A DNA stretch of 64,000 bases from Paraburkholderia dinghuensis. GTDB lineage: Bacteria; Pseudomonadota; Gammaproteobacteria; Burkholderiales; Burkholderiaceae. The stretch covers positions 1 through 64,000 of the forward strand of contig NZ_RQIS01000007.1 of the NCBI RefSeq assembly GCF_003837865.1. The letters are read 5' to 3'. Below the pieces are notes generated by a model, which worked only from the letters and a program-made list of their open reading frames with translations, was not told the DNA's origin and did not search any database. Both the position numbers and the translations under genes were made by a program. Below, piece by piece: positions 18,679 to 27,552 of the stretch (position 1 is its first letter; each line of letters opens with the position of its first letter).

Positions 18679-19838
18679 CGCTGAACGGAGCAGCCTACAT
18701 CGTCGGCGCCTACGAGCACCCGACGCGCAAGGCCGATAACCTTTCGGTGCTGCGCCTGCATGCCGATGTGGCAAAGGGCGCGCTCGAAGACGCGGGCCTG
18801 ACCAAGGACGATATCGACGGTTACTTCTGCGCGGGCGATGCCCCGGGCCTTGGCACCACGACGGTGGCGGAGTACCTGGGCCTCAAACTGCGTCACGTCG
18901 ATTCGACGGAATGCGGCGGTTCGGCGCCGATCCTGCACGTCGCGCACGCGGCGCAAGCCATCAAGGCTGGCCGCTGCAACGTCGCGCTGATCACGCTGGC
19001 GGGCCGTCCGCGCGCGGCCGGTGCCGCACTCTCGCTCAAGGCGCCGGACCCGGACGCCCCCGAAGTGCAGTTCGAACTGCCGTTCGGCCCGTCCACGCAG
19101 AACCTGTACGGCATGGTCGCGAAGCGCCATATGTACGAGTTCGGCACCACGAGCGAGCAGCTTGCCTGGATCAAGGTGGCCGCGTCGCATCACGCACAGC
19201 ACAACCCGAACGCGATGCTGCGCAACGTCGTGACGGTCGAGGACGTCGTCAATTCGCCGATGGTGGCCGATCCGCTGCATCGTCTCGACTGCTGCGTGAT
19301 GAGCGACGGCGGCGGTGCGCTGATCGTCGCGCGCCCGGAGATCGCGAAGAAACTCAAGCGTCCGCTCGTCAAGGTGCGTGGCACCGGTGAGGCGCCGAAG
19401 CACTCCGCTGGCGGCAAGATCGACCTGACGTGGTCGGCGGCGAAGTGGTCGGGCGCTGCGGCGTTCGCCGAGGCAGGCCTGACCGCGCAGGACATCAAAT
19501 ACGCTTCGCTGTACGACAGCTTCACGATCACGGTGCTGATGCAGCTCGAAGACCTCGGCTTCTGCAAGAAGGGTGAAGGCGGCAAGTTCGTGATGGACGG
19601 CAACCTGATCTCGGGCGTCGGCAAGCTGCCGTTCAACACCGATGGCGGCGGCCTGTGCAACAACCATCCGGCGAACCGCGGCGGCGTCACGAAGGTGATC
19701 GAGGCGGTGCGTCAATTGCGTGGCGAGGCCCATCCGGCCGTGCAGGTCAAGAACTGCGACATCGCGCTCGCGAATGGTATTGGCGGCGCGCTCGCGTCGC
19801 GTCACACCGCAGGCACGCTGATTATGGAGCGGGAGTAA
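18675..19838 (+). CDS. SCP2-type thiolase-like protein
   Basis: 387 aa from the ATG at 18675, which overlaps the previous stop; GGGAGG precedes it. Thiolase-fold segments are seen (STECGGSAPILH around the nucleophile Cys, LYDSFTITVLMQLEDLG, NTDGGGLCNNHPANRGG), but the usual C-terminal CxG is absent. These features fit the lipid-transfer-protein/Ltp2 class, which includes retro-aldolases that need a DUF35 partner, and the next gene encodes one. The likely reaction is C-C cleavage of a 3-keto- or 3-hydroxyacyl-CoA. Confidence 0.88.
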   Translation: MTLNGAAYIVGAYEHPTRKADNLSVLRLHADVAKGALEDAGLTKDDIDGYFCAGDAPGLGTTTVAEYLGLKLRHVDSTECGGSAPILHVAHAAQAIKAGRCNVALITLAGRPRAAGAALSLKAPDPDAPEVQFELPFGPSTQNLYGMVAKRHMYEFGTTSEQLAWIKVAASHHAQHNPNAMLRNVVTVEDVVNSPMVADPLHRLDCCVMSDGGGALIVARPEIAKKLKRPLVKVRGTGEAPKHSAGGKIDLTWSAAKWSGAAAFAEAGLTAQDIKYASLYDSFTITVLMQLEDLGFCKKGEGGKFVMDGNLISGVGKLPFNTDGGGLCNNHPANRGGVTKVIEAVRQLRGEAHPAVQVKNCDIALANGIGGALASRHTAGTLIMERE

Positions 19839-19840
19839 TC

Positions 19841-20311
19841 ATGAGCACGACGAACCAATCGACCGCAGGCGCGCCCGCTCAGGGCGCCACACTCGCGGCC
19901 GGTGCGAAACCCGCCGCGAAGCCGGCCGGTCCGCGCCGCATTCCGGCGCCACGCGTGCTGCCCGAGGCGATGCCGTTCTGGGAAGCCGCGAAGGAAGGCC
20001 GCCTGCTGATCAAGCGCTGCCAGGACTGCGGCGAGACGCACTACTACCCGCGCGACATCTGCCCGCACTGCATGAGCTCGAACACCGGGTGGATCGACGC
20101 GAAGGGCGAGGGCACGATCTATTCGTTCAGCACGATGGGCAAGGACGAGGCGCGCTACACGCTCGCTTACGTGACGCTCGACGAAGGCGTGACGATGCTG
20201 ACCGATCTCGTTGACTGCGATTCCGCCGCACTGGCGATTGGCCAGCGCGTGAAGCTCGTGTTCAAGCCGAGCGAGGGCGACTATCCGGTGCCGATGTTCA
20301 CGCCGGTCTGA
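19841..20311 (+). CDS. DUF35 OB-fold/zinc-ribbon partner of thiolase
   Basis: 156 aa. After a low-complexity Ala-rich N-terminus, a helix (AMPFWEAAKEGRLLIKRC) leads into a rubredoxin-like zinc ribbon with CxxC...CxxC (CQDC, CPHC) and a C-terminal OB-fold. The protein starts 2 bp after the thiolase stop. DUF35 proteins bind acyl-CoA and form complexes with SCP2-type thiolases and aldolases. It probably presents substrate to the preceding enzyme. Confidence 0.9.
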   Translation: MSTTNQSTAGAPAQGATLAAGAKPAAKPAGPRRIPAPRVLPEAMPFWEAAKEGRLLIKRCQDCGETHYYPRDICPHCMSSNTGWIDAKGEGTIYSFSTMGKDEARYTLAYVTLDEGVTMLTDLVDCDSAALAIGQRVKLVFKPSEGDYPVPMFTPV

Positions 20312-20332
20312 GACTCAGGGAGGAGACAAGGC

Positions 20333-21562
20333 ATGCCTGCCGATTTCAGGGAACAACATAGCCGGCACGACCCGAAGAAAGGTCCGCTGTCGCGCTTCAC
20401 GATCATCGATGCTTCGCGCGTGCGCGCGGGCCCCACGGCCATGCGCGTGTTCGCCGACATGGGCGCCCGCGTGATCAAGCTCGAAATCCCGCCCGGCGCG
20501 CCCGGCGGCGACGACATGATCGGCGGCCGCGACCACAATCGCGCCGATTACGAGAATCTGCACCGCAACAAGGAAAGCCTGACGCTGAACATGAAGGACC
20601 CGGCGGGTCTGGAAATCCTGCGTGAGCTGGTCACTCGCGCGGACGTGTTCATCGAGAACTTCCGTCCCGACGTGAAGGATCGGTTGGGCATCGGCTATGA
20701 GGCGCTGCGGGCGATCAATCCGCGTCTCGTGTACGCAAGCATCTCCGGCTTCGGCCAGGACGGTCCGTATGCGCGCTGGCCCGGCTTCGATTCGATCGCA
20801 CAGGGCATGGGCGGTCTGATGAGCGTGACGGGCAAACCGGGCGAAGGTCCGATGCGCGTCGGCATTCCGATCGCCGACCTGTGCTCGGGCCACTTCTGCG
20901 CGCAGGCGATCATGACGGCACTGCTCGAGCGCGAGGCATCGGGCGAAGGGCAGTGGGTGCAGACGTCGCTGCTCGAAGCGCAGATCGCGATGCTCGACTT
21001 CCAGGCCGCGCAATGGCTCGTGGACGGCAAGGTGCCGCAGCAGGTCGGCAACGAGCACCCGCTGACCGTGCCGACCGGCGTGTTCCCGACGAAGGACGGG
21101 TATCTGAACCTGGCCGCGATCGGCAACTCGATGTTCGCGCGTCTGTGCGAAGCGCTCGGATTGCAGCATCTGGTCGGCCAGCCCGGTTACGAATCGGACC
21201 CGGCGCGTGTGGAGAACCGCGATGCGGTCAACGAGGCCGTGAGCGAGCAGTTCCTCACGCGCACCACGCGCGAATGGACCGACGTGCTGATCAAGATCGG
21301 CGTGCCGTGCGGGCCGATCTACAAGATCAATGAAGTGTTCGACGATCCGCAGGTCCAGCATCTCGGCGTCGCGTGGCCGGCCTCGCTGCCGGGCAAGGGC
21401 GATGTGGCGTTCGTCGGCACGCCGTTCCGTCTGTCGCGCTATCCGCGCGCGGAGCAACCGCGTCTCGCGCCGGAGCAGGGCGAGCACACGCAGGCGATCC
21501 TGAACGAGCTGGGTTACTCGGATCAGCAGATTGGCGAGTGGCGCTCGGCCTACGTGGTCTGA
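20333..21562 (+). CDS. CoA-transferase family III (CaiB/BaiF)
   Basis: 409 aa. Family signatures include the early ARVIKLEIPPGAPGGDD, NKESLTLNMKDPAG, VFIENFRPDV and the active-site region GIPIADLCSGHF with the catalytic Asp. RBS GGGAGGAGA. In this operon it could move CoA between the pathway acid and a product acid, an alternative to the ATP-dependent ligase at the operon start. The presence of both suggests two CoA-activation points. Confidence 0.93.
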   Translation: MPADFREQHSRHDPKKGPLSRFTIIDASRVRAGPTAMRVFADMGARVIKLEIPPGAPGGDDMIGGRDHNRADYENLHRNKESLTLNMKDPAGLEILRELVTRADVFIENFRPDVKDRLGIGYEALRAINPRLVYASISGFGQDGPYARWPGFDSIAQGMGGLMSVTGKPGEGPMRVGIPIADLCSGHFCAQAIMTALLEREASGEGQWVQTSLLEAQIAMLDFQAAQWLVDGKVPQQVGNEHPLTVPTGVFPTKDGYLNLAAIGNSMFARLCEALGLQHLVGQPGYESDPARVENRDAVNEAVSEQFLTRTTREWTDVLIKIGVPCGPIYKINEVFDDPQVQHLGVAWPASLPGKGDVAFVGTPFRLSRYPRAEQPRLAPEQGEHTQAILNELGYSDQQIGEWRSAYVV

Positions 21563-21601
21563 CGCGCATTCACGAAAGAAGATCAACAGGAGATAGACGA
21601 A

Positions 21602-22603
21602 ATGGCACGACTGGTCGCCGGTTTCGGTTCGTCGCACAGCATCATGCTGGTTTGCCAGCGTGAGGACTGGCAGCACGGTTTCAAGCAGGTCGATCCGAAG
21701 AACCCGTATTACTTCGATCGCCTCGGCAATCCCACGACCTACGAAGAACTGCTCAAGATCGCGCCCGCCGACTCCGAAGCGATGGTGACCGCCGAAAAGA
21801 TGGGCGAACGCTACGACCAGGCAGAGGCCGCGATGGACGAGCTGGGCGAGCGCATTCGCGCGGCGAAGCTCGACGTGCTGCTGGTCGTCGGCGACGATCA
21901 GACGGAACTGTTTCGCACGACGAACAACCCGGCCTTCGCGATCTACTACGGCGAGACGATCCGCAACGCGAAGCGCGTGAACAGCCCGAACGAAAGCTGG
22001 TACGCGCGCGCCCGCACGATGCGCCAGGAGCCGGACGCCGACGTGCATTACCCGGTCAAGGCCGACATGGCGAAGTGGTTGATCCGCGAACTGTGCGACC
22101 GCGATTTCGACATCGCCGCGATGGACGGCCTCGAGCGCGACCAGTACGAAGGCCATGCGTTCTCGTTCGTACACCGTCGCCTGATGGGCGGCGCGACCGA
22201 CCTGCCGGTGATTCCCGTCATCATCAACACCTTCGACGATCCGAACCAGCCGACGCCGCGCCGCTGCATCCAGCTCGGCCGCGCGCTGCGCGAGCTGATC
22301 GAGGCGTATCCGGAAGATCTGCGCGTCGGCGTGCTGGCTTCGGGTGGCCTGTCGCACTTCGTCGTCGACGAGGAACTCGACAACAACATCATCGACGCGA
22401 TCCGCCGCAAGGACAGCGACTGGCTCGCCGCGCTCGATCCGAAAAAACTCCAGGCCGGCAGTTCGGAAATCCGCAACTGGATCATCGGCGTCGAGACGCT
22501 CAAATCGCTCGACCTCGAATGGGTCACTTACGTGCCGGGTTATCGCACTGCGGCGCTCACCGGCACCGGTCTCGCGTTCGCGTCGTGGAAGACGCTGGAC
22601 TGA
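21602..22603 (+). CDS. LigB/DesZ-like class III extradiol dioxygenase
   Basis: 333 aa, preceded by AGGAGATAG. The N-terminal GFGSSHS carries the first metal His. GDDQTELF, PAFAIYYGETI, HAFSFVH and GGLSHFVVDEELD match the LigB fold, and the overall pattern looks most like 3-O-methylgallate dioxygenase DesZ and protocatechuate 4,5-dioxygenase beta. No separate LigA-type small subunit is encoded next to it. It should open a catechol or gallate ring. Together with LigJ- and LigK-like proteins in the same cluster it supports a 4,5-cleavage or gallate-type route. Confidence 0.88.
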   Translation: MARLVAGFGSSHSIMLVCQREDWQHGFKQVDPKNPYYFDRLGNPTTYEELLKIAPADSEAMVTAEKMGERYDQAEAAMDELGERIRAAKLDVLLVVGDDQTELFRTTNNPAFAIYYGETIRNAKRVNSPNESWYARARTMRQEPDADVHYPVKADMAKWLIRELCDRDFDIAAMDGLERDQYEGHAFSFVHRRLMGGATDLPVIPVIINTFDDPNQPTPRRCIQLGRALRELIEAYPEDLRVGVLASGGLSHFVVDEELDNNIIDAIRRKDSDWLAALDPKKLQAGSSEIRNWIIGVETLKSLDLEWVTYVPGYRTAALTGTGLAFASWKTLD

Positions 22604-22652
22604 GCGCTGGGCTGAACATCACTTCGCATTCAACGGAAAGAAGAATTCCATC

Positions 22653-23306
22653 ATGGCTGACCAAAACGTACACCGTCTGCGCCGCCTCGACTGCTGCGCC
22701 GTGTCGGACGCGCTGGACAAACTGAAGAAGAGCGGCGTCGTGAGCGGCCTCCCGCAACGCGCGGGCGCCGGCCGCGTCGCGGGCCGCGTCATCACCGTCA
22801 AGCTCGGCACGGGCGAAGCGCCGCCGGGACCGCCGGTACACCTCGGCTGCACGGCGATCGAACAGGCCGATGGCGACAACGTGATCGTGGTCGAGCAGCG
22901 CAGCGGCGTGGAAGCGGGCTGCTGGGGCGGCCTGCTTTCGCTGGCGGCGAAAGTGCGCGGCGTGGCAGGCGTGGTCGCCGACGGCCCGGTGCGCGACATC
23001 GACGAAGCCATTGCCTACGAACTGCCGGTGTTCAGCCGCTCGACCACCGCGCGCACCGCGCGTAGCCGCGTGGTCGAGAAGGGCACCAACGTGCCGGTCG
23101 AGATCGGCGACGTGACCGTGCAAGCGGGCGACTACGTGGTGGCCGACAACAGCGCGGTGATCTTCATCGGTGCCGCGGATATCGAAGTCGTGCTCGAAGC
23201 TGCCGAAATGATCGTCGCGAAGGAAGCCGCGATGGCCAAGGCGATCCAGTCGGGCACGCCGGTCGGCAAGGTGATGGGCGGCAACTACGAGCACATGCTC
23301 AAGTAA
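22653..23306 (+). CDS. RraA-family protein 1 (aldolase motif complete)
   Basis: 217 aa. Conserved core GPPVHLGCTAIEQADGDNVIVV, then WGGLLSLAAKVRGVAG and DGPVRDIDE. The G-X20-R-D-X2-E pattern associated with pyruvate aldolase activity in the RraA/HMG-aldolase family is complete here. The start is set at 22653; GAAAGAAG lies upstream. First of three consecutive RraA-type genes. It could be a 4-hydroxy-4-methyl-2-oxoglutarate/4-carboxy-4-hydroxy-2-oxoadipate aldolase or an oxaloacetate decarboxylase. Confidence 0.88.
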   Translation: MADQNVHRLRRLDCCAVSDALDKLKKSGVVSGLPQRAGAGRVAGRVITVKLGTGEAPPGPPVHLGCTAIEQADGDNVIVVEQRSGVEAGCWGGLLSLAAKVRGVAGVVADGPVRDIDEAIAYELPVFSRSTTARTARSRVVEKGTNVPVEIGDVTVQAGDYVVADNSAVIFIGAADIEVVLEAAEMIVAKEAAMAKAIQSGTPVGKVMGGNYEHMLK

Positions 23307-23359
23307 GCGCTCTGATAAAAGTTCGGACAACTTTACGAATTCACGCAGGAACTTACTTT

Positions 23360-24019
23360 ATGACCACTCAGGACAATAACGTCGAGCGCGCATCGAAGCT
23401 CGATACCGCGACGATTTCGGATGCACTGGACAAGCTCGGCATCGTCGGCCAGTGCTACAAAATCAAGCCGCGCAGCACCGATTTCCGCACCACGGGCCGC
23501 GCGTTCACGATCAAGTACGGCCCGCCGTCGACACCGGTGGGCACCGTCGGTGACTTCATCGACGACGTGCCGGTCGGCAGCATCGTCGTGCTCGACAACG
23601 GCGGCCGCGAAGACTGCACGGTGTGGGGCGACATCATGACCGAGATCGCGCATCGCCGCGGCATCGCCGGCACGGCGATCAACGGTATCTGCCGCGACGT
23701 CGCGCTGTGCCTGAAGCTCGGCTATCCCGTGTTCAGCCGCGATCACTGGATGCGCACGGGCAAGGACCGCGTGCAGATCGAGGCGACCAACATCCCGGTG
23801 AACCTCGGCGACGCGCGTGTGGCGCCGGGCGACCTGCTGCGCGGCGATGCTGACGGCATCGTCGTGATCCCTCGCGAGCACGAGGACGCGGTGCTCGACG
23901 TGGCCGAGGCGATTCACAACACCGAAGAAGCGATTCGTGAAGCGTGCCGTGGCGGCGTCCGCCTCGACGAAGCGCGCAAACAGTTCAAGTACCACCAGCT
24001 GCAAACCAGGGGGAAGTAA
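23360..24019 (+). CDS. RraA-family protein 2
   Basis: 219 aa. Same fold as its neighbours (ISDALDKLGIVG, GPPSTPVGTVGDFIDDVPVGSIVVLDN, WGDIMTEIAHRRGIAG, NGICRDVAL). After Arg-Asp, Leu replaces the acidic residue expected at X2+1 in the aldolase motif, so its activity may differ. Its stop overlaps the start of the third copy (TAATG), so the two are translationally coupled. Confidence 0.88.
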   Translation: MTTQDNNVERASKLDTATISDALDKLGIVGQCYKIKPRSTDFRTTGRAFTIKYGPPSTPVGTVGDFIDDVPVGSIVVLDNGGREDCTVWGDIMTEIAHRRGIAGTAINGICRDVALCLKLGYPVFSRDHWMRTGKDRVQIEATNIPVNLGDARVAPGDLLRGDADGIVVIPREHEDAVLDVAEAIHNTEEAIREACRGGVRLDEARKQFKYHQLQTRGK

Positions 24020-24699
24020 TGAGCGCTGCGAATAACGTCAAAGAACACGATTCGTCGACCACGATCCGCGCGGACATCGAGCGCCTCGACGCGCGCGTGA
24101 TCGAGGCCGCACGCCGTCTTCCGGCTGCGTCGCTGCATGAAGCGGGCGGCAAGATCGGCGCATTGCCGATGGCGCTCAAGCCGGTCGCGCAGAACTTCAG
24201 GATCTGCGGCTCGGCCTTTACGGTTCACTCGCCGGGTGGCGACAACCTGTGGCTGCACCGCGCGATCGACCTCGCGCAGCCGGGCGACGTGCTCGTGGTC
24301 TATGCGAGCGGCGTGTACGAGCATGGCTACTGGGGCGAGATCATGACCACGGCTGCGAAGGTGAAGGGCCTTAACGGTCTCGTGATCGACGGCTGCGTGC
24401 GTGACGCGGATCTGCTGGAACAGATCGGTTTTCCGGTCTTCTCGCGCGGCTTGTCGATTCGCGGCACCGGCAAGGACTATGGCGCGATCGGCTGGCTCAA
24501 CGCACCGGTGATGATCGGCAACGTGGTGGTGTCGCCGGGCGACCTGATCGTCGGCGATCGTGACGGCATCGTCGCGGTTCCGCGTGCGCGCGCAGCCGAT
24601 GTGGTCGAGAAGGCCGCGAAGCGCGAGACGGACGAGGCCGCGATCTGCAAGCGCATCGAGGCTGGCGAGACCACCATGCAGATTTACAGCTTCCACTGA
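24019..24699 (+). CDS. RraA-family protein 3, LigK/ProA-like
   Basis: 226 aa from the ATG at 24019 overlapping the previous stop, after GGGGGAAG. The segments DNLWLHRAIDLAQPGD, GYWGEIMTTAAK and LVIDGCVRDADLL, and a C-terminus ending MQIYSF, look like 4-carboxy-4-hydroxy-2-oxoadipate aldolase (LigK, GalC, ProA), the last step of the protocatechuate 4,5- and gallate pathways, giving pyruvate and oxaloacetate. Closest of the three to that family by eye; the order of relatedness needs a phylogeny. Confidence 0.85.
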   Translation: MSAANNVKEHDSSTTIRADIERLDARVIEAARRLPAASLHEAGGKIGALPMALKPVAQNFRICGSAFTVHSPGGDNLWLHRAIDLAQPGDVLVVYASGVYEHGYWGEIMTTAAKVKGLNGLVIDGCVRDADLLEQIGFPVFSRGLSIRGTGKDYGAIGWLNAPVMIGNVVVSPGDLIVGDRDGIVAVPRARAADVVEKAAKRETDEAAICKRIEAGETTMQIYSFH

Positions 24700-24706
24700 G
24701 AAAACG

Positions 24707-25498
24707 ATGACCTCGAAACCCTCCGCTCATTCGGCAGCGCATTCGGTCGGCCTGGCGCCGGAATTGATCATCGCCGGGCCCATCGCGACGATCACGTTGC
24801 GCCGTCCCGACATGGCGAACCGGCTCGAACCCGAGGACCTGCATCTCATCCGCGCCTACATTCGCAACGTGAATGCGCAGCGCGAAGTGCTCGTGCTGCG
24901 GCTCTGCGCCGAGGGCCGGCAGTTTTGCGCCGGCTTCAACATCGGCCGCATGGCGGACGGCAATGCGGGGGCGAGCTTCGAGGCGCTCACGAATGAACTG
25001 GAGCAGGCGCGTCCGGTGACGATCGCCGCGATCAACGGTGGCGTGTATGGCGGCGCGACCGATCTCGCGCTGGCTTGCGACTTCCGCATCGGCGTCGAGA
25101 CGACTCAGATGTTCGTGCCGGCCGCGCGGCTCAGTCTGCTGTTTTATCGCGGCGGGCTGCAGCGCTATGTGTCGCGGCTTGGCTTGAACGTCGCCAAAAA
25201 GGTGCTGCTTCAGGCGGCGACATTCGATGCCGCGCAAATGCTCGCGTGCGGCTTCCTCGACACGGTCGTGGCGCCGTCGGCGTTGCGCGAGGAGACCGAC
25301 CGGCTGACCGGCGAGCTGGCCGCGATGGCGCCGCTCGCGCTGCTTGGTATGAAGAAGCATCTGAACCGGATTGCGGTGGGCACATTCGACGCGGCCGCGT
25401 TTGAACGCGACATAGCAGAGGCGGACGCATCGGACGATTTGCGTGAAGGCGCGTTGGCCTGGAAAGAAAAGCGCAAGCCCGTGTTTCGCGGTGAATAA
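24707..25498 (+). CDS. Enoyl-CoA hydratase/isomerase-like (crotonase)
   Basis: 263 aa, starting 7 bp after the third RraA gene. Oxyanion-hole segments FCAGFNIGRM and NGGVYGGATDLALACD are present. In the second region the usual PE of hydratases is replaced by VPAARLSLLFYRGGL, so the catalytic Glu normally at the end of that loop is missing. It may be a different crotonase activity (hydrolase, isomerase, decarboxylase or aldolase) rather than a true hydratase. Confidence 0.85.
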   Translation: MTSKPSAHSAAHSVGLAPELIIAGPIATITLRRPDMANRLEPEDLHLIRAYIRNVNAQREVLVLRLCAEGRQFCAGFNIGRMADGNAGASFEALTNELEQARPVTIAAINGGVYGGATDLALACDFRIGVETTQMFVPAARLSLLFYRGGLQRYVSRLGLNVAKKVLLQAATFDAAQMLACGFLDTVVAPSALREETDRLTGELAAMAPLALLGMKKHLNRIAVGTFDAAAFERDIAEADASDDLREGALAWKEKRKPVFRGE

Positions 25499-25529
25499 GT
25501 CGCCTGAAAAAAAGAAATGGAGAGCATAG

Positions 25530-25946
25530 GTGGAGACCAGCGAAAAGCCGACACTCGCGCGCCTGTACGGTGAAAACGGCGCGCCGCCCATCACGACGAC
25601 GCTCGGTGCCACGTTTGTGTCGCTGAGCGAGGACACGCTCGAAGCGCGGTACGTGGGCACGCCGGCGTTTCTGAATCCCGCGGGTCAGATACAGGGGGGC
25701 ATGCTCTGCGCGATGCTCGACGATGTGACGGCAACGCTCGTCACTTCGACGCTAGCCGTTGGCGAGCATTGTGCGACGCTGAATCTGAGCACATCGTTCC
25801 TTCGGCCCGCGAAGCCCGGAACGCTGACTGGCCGCGCAACGCTAGTACGCCGCGGGCGTGGCGTCTGCAACGTCAACGGCGAGCTGTGGCAAGACGACCG
25901 CCTTCTCGCAACGGCAACGGCGGTGTGCATGATCGTCGCACGCTGA
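25530..25946 (+). CDS. Hot-dog thioesterase, PaaI type
   Basis: 138 aa with a GTG start. The hot-dog helix region [25 protein letters not shown] and the following strands ([27 protein letters not shown]) match the PaaI/YigI acyl-CoA thioesterases; the catalytic Asp is in MLDD. Last enzyme gene of the rightward operon. It probably releases CoA from dead-end or surplus aryl/acyl-CoA esters. Confidence 0.88.
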   Translation: METSEKPTLARLYGENGAPPITTTLGATFVSLSEDTLEARYVGTPAFLNPAGQIQGGMLCAMLDDVTATLVTSTLAVGEHCATLNLSTSFLRPAKPGTLTGRATLVRRGRGVCNVNGELWQDDRLLATATAVCMIVAR

Positions 25947-26016
25947 GGCCCGCGCGCGCACTGCAAAGCGCCGGGACATCTTCCGAAGTATTTTCGTCAG
26001 CCTTAAAAAAGAAAAA

Positions 26017-27552
26017 ATGACGTTAAACCGAAAACTCCTTTCGATGATCGTCGTGCTGTGGATTGGCCTCGGGGCAATCGGCGGGTTCGGCGCGTGGAAA
26101 ACGCGCTCAACCATGCTCGCCGACCGCCATGAACAGTTGAAGACGCTCGTTCAGCAGGCACAGACGCTCACCACGCACTACTACAATCTCGCGCAGCAGG
26201 GCGCTCTGAACGACGCCGAGGCGCGCAAAGCGGCGCTCGCGGCGCTCGCAGAATTGCGCTACGGCCAGGGCGGCTACATCGGGATCATCGATTCGCATCT
26301 CGTGATCGTGATGAATCCGTTTTTGCCGCAAATGGTCGGCAAGGACGTGAGCCACATGATGGACGGCGCCGGGCAGCCGCTCTTTCCGAAACTCGTGGCA
26401 GCAGGCAACGAGCCCGGCGGCGGCTTCGCGGACTACGTGGGCCGCAAGCCGAACAGCGATATTCAGGCGCTCAAGACTAACTTCGTCGTGCATTTCGAGC
26501 CGTGGGACTGGTACATCGCAACCGGTATGTACATGGACGACATCGACCACCAGTTCCATGAAGACCTGCTGATCTGGTTCGTCGTCACCGCGTTGCTCGG
26601 CGGCAGCTGCACGCTGGTGATGGCGTTGGTGGTGCGCAGCGTCTTGCAGGCATTGGGCGGTGAAATGGAGGTCGCTGTAGCGGCGGCGTCGCGCATGTCG
26701 CAAGGCGATCTCGTGGAAAGCGTTCCCGTGCGCAGCGCCGGGCGGCCCAGCCTGATGCTGGCGCTTTCCACCATGCGTGACGGGATCGTCCAGACCGTTG
26801 CGCGCGTGCAGGCGAGTGCGGAGAACATAAACGTAGGTGCCGGGGAAATCGCGGCGGGCAATACGGATCTCTCCAGCCGCACCGAAAAGCAGGCGGCGGC
26901 ACTGGTGCAGACGGCGTCAAGCATGGAAGAAATGACGGCCAACGTGAAGCGTAATGCCGACAGTGCCGGACACGCAGCGCGCCTTGCGAGCGAAGCCGCC
27001 GACGTGGCACGGCGCGGCAGCGAGGCCGTCGATGGCGTCGTGCTGACCATGGGTGACATCACGAGCCGCTCGCGCGAGATCGCCAATATCGTCGGCGTGA
27101 TCGACGGCATTGCGTTTCAGACCAATATTCTCGCGCTGAATGCTGCGGTCGAGGCGGCGCGCGCGGGCGAGACCGGACGCGGCTTCGCCGTGGTCGCAGC
27201 GGAGGTGCGCAGCCTCGCACAGCGCTCGGCGGCGGCGGCGCGCGATATCCGGGATCTGATCGGCGCATCCACACACGCCGTGGAAATCGGTGCCGGGCAG
27301 GTGTCGAATGCGGGCGCGACGATGGGCGACATCGTGCAGTCGGTCACACGCGTGCACGCCATCCTAGAGGAAATCAGCAGCGCGTCGCAGGAGCAGAGCG
27401 CGGGTATCGAACAGGTAAGCCGCGCGATCGGCGAGATGGATCAGGTTACGCAGCAGAACGCGGCGCTCGTCGAGGAGGCCGCCGCGGCTGCGCACTCGCT
27501 GCGCGATCAGGCAGCCAGCCTGCGCGTGGCTTTGGCAGGGTGGCGAACGTAG
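26017..27552 (+). CDS. Methyl-accepting chemotaxis protein with Cache domain
   Basis: 511 aa inner-membrane chemoreceptor. TM1 at about residues 8-27, then a periplasmic single-Cache type 2 domain ([34 protein letters not shown]), TM2 at about 188-210, HAMP, and the signalling domain with the hairpin tip [26 protein letters not shown]. There is no C-terminal CheR-docking pentapeptide. It lies 70 bp after the catabolic operon in the same direction, so it may sense the pathway substrate. Confidence 0.93.
   Translation: MTLNRKLLSMIVVLWIGLGAIGGFGAWKTRSTMLADRHEQLKTLVQQAQTLTTHYYNLAQQGALNDAEARKAALAALAELRYGQGGYIGIIDSHLVIVMNPFLPQMVGKDVSHMMDGAGQPLFPKLVAAGNEPGGGFADYVGRKPNSDIQALKTNFVVHFEPWDWYIATGMYMDDIDHQFHEDLLIWFVVTALLGGSCTLVMALVVRSVLQALGGEMEVAVAAASRMSQGDLVESVPVRSAGRPSLMLALSTMRDGIVQTVARVQASAENINVGAGEIAAGNTDLSSRTEKQAAALVQTASSMEEMTANVKRNADSAGHAARLASEAADVARRGSEAVDGVVLTMGDITSRSREIANIVGVIDGIAFQTNILALNAAVEAARAGETGRGFAVVAAEVRSLAQRSAAAARDIRDLIGASTHAVEIGAGQVSNAGATMGDIVQSVTRVHAILEEISSASQEQSAGIEQVSRAIGEMDQVTQQNAALVEEAAAAAHSLRDQAASLRVALAGWRT

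Noticed and set aside
20315..22357. 680-codon leftward frame opposite the CoA-transferase and dioxygenase
   Set aside because: High-GC shadow; sense genes are certain.
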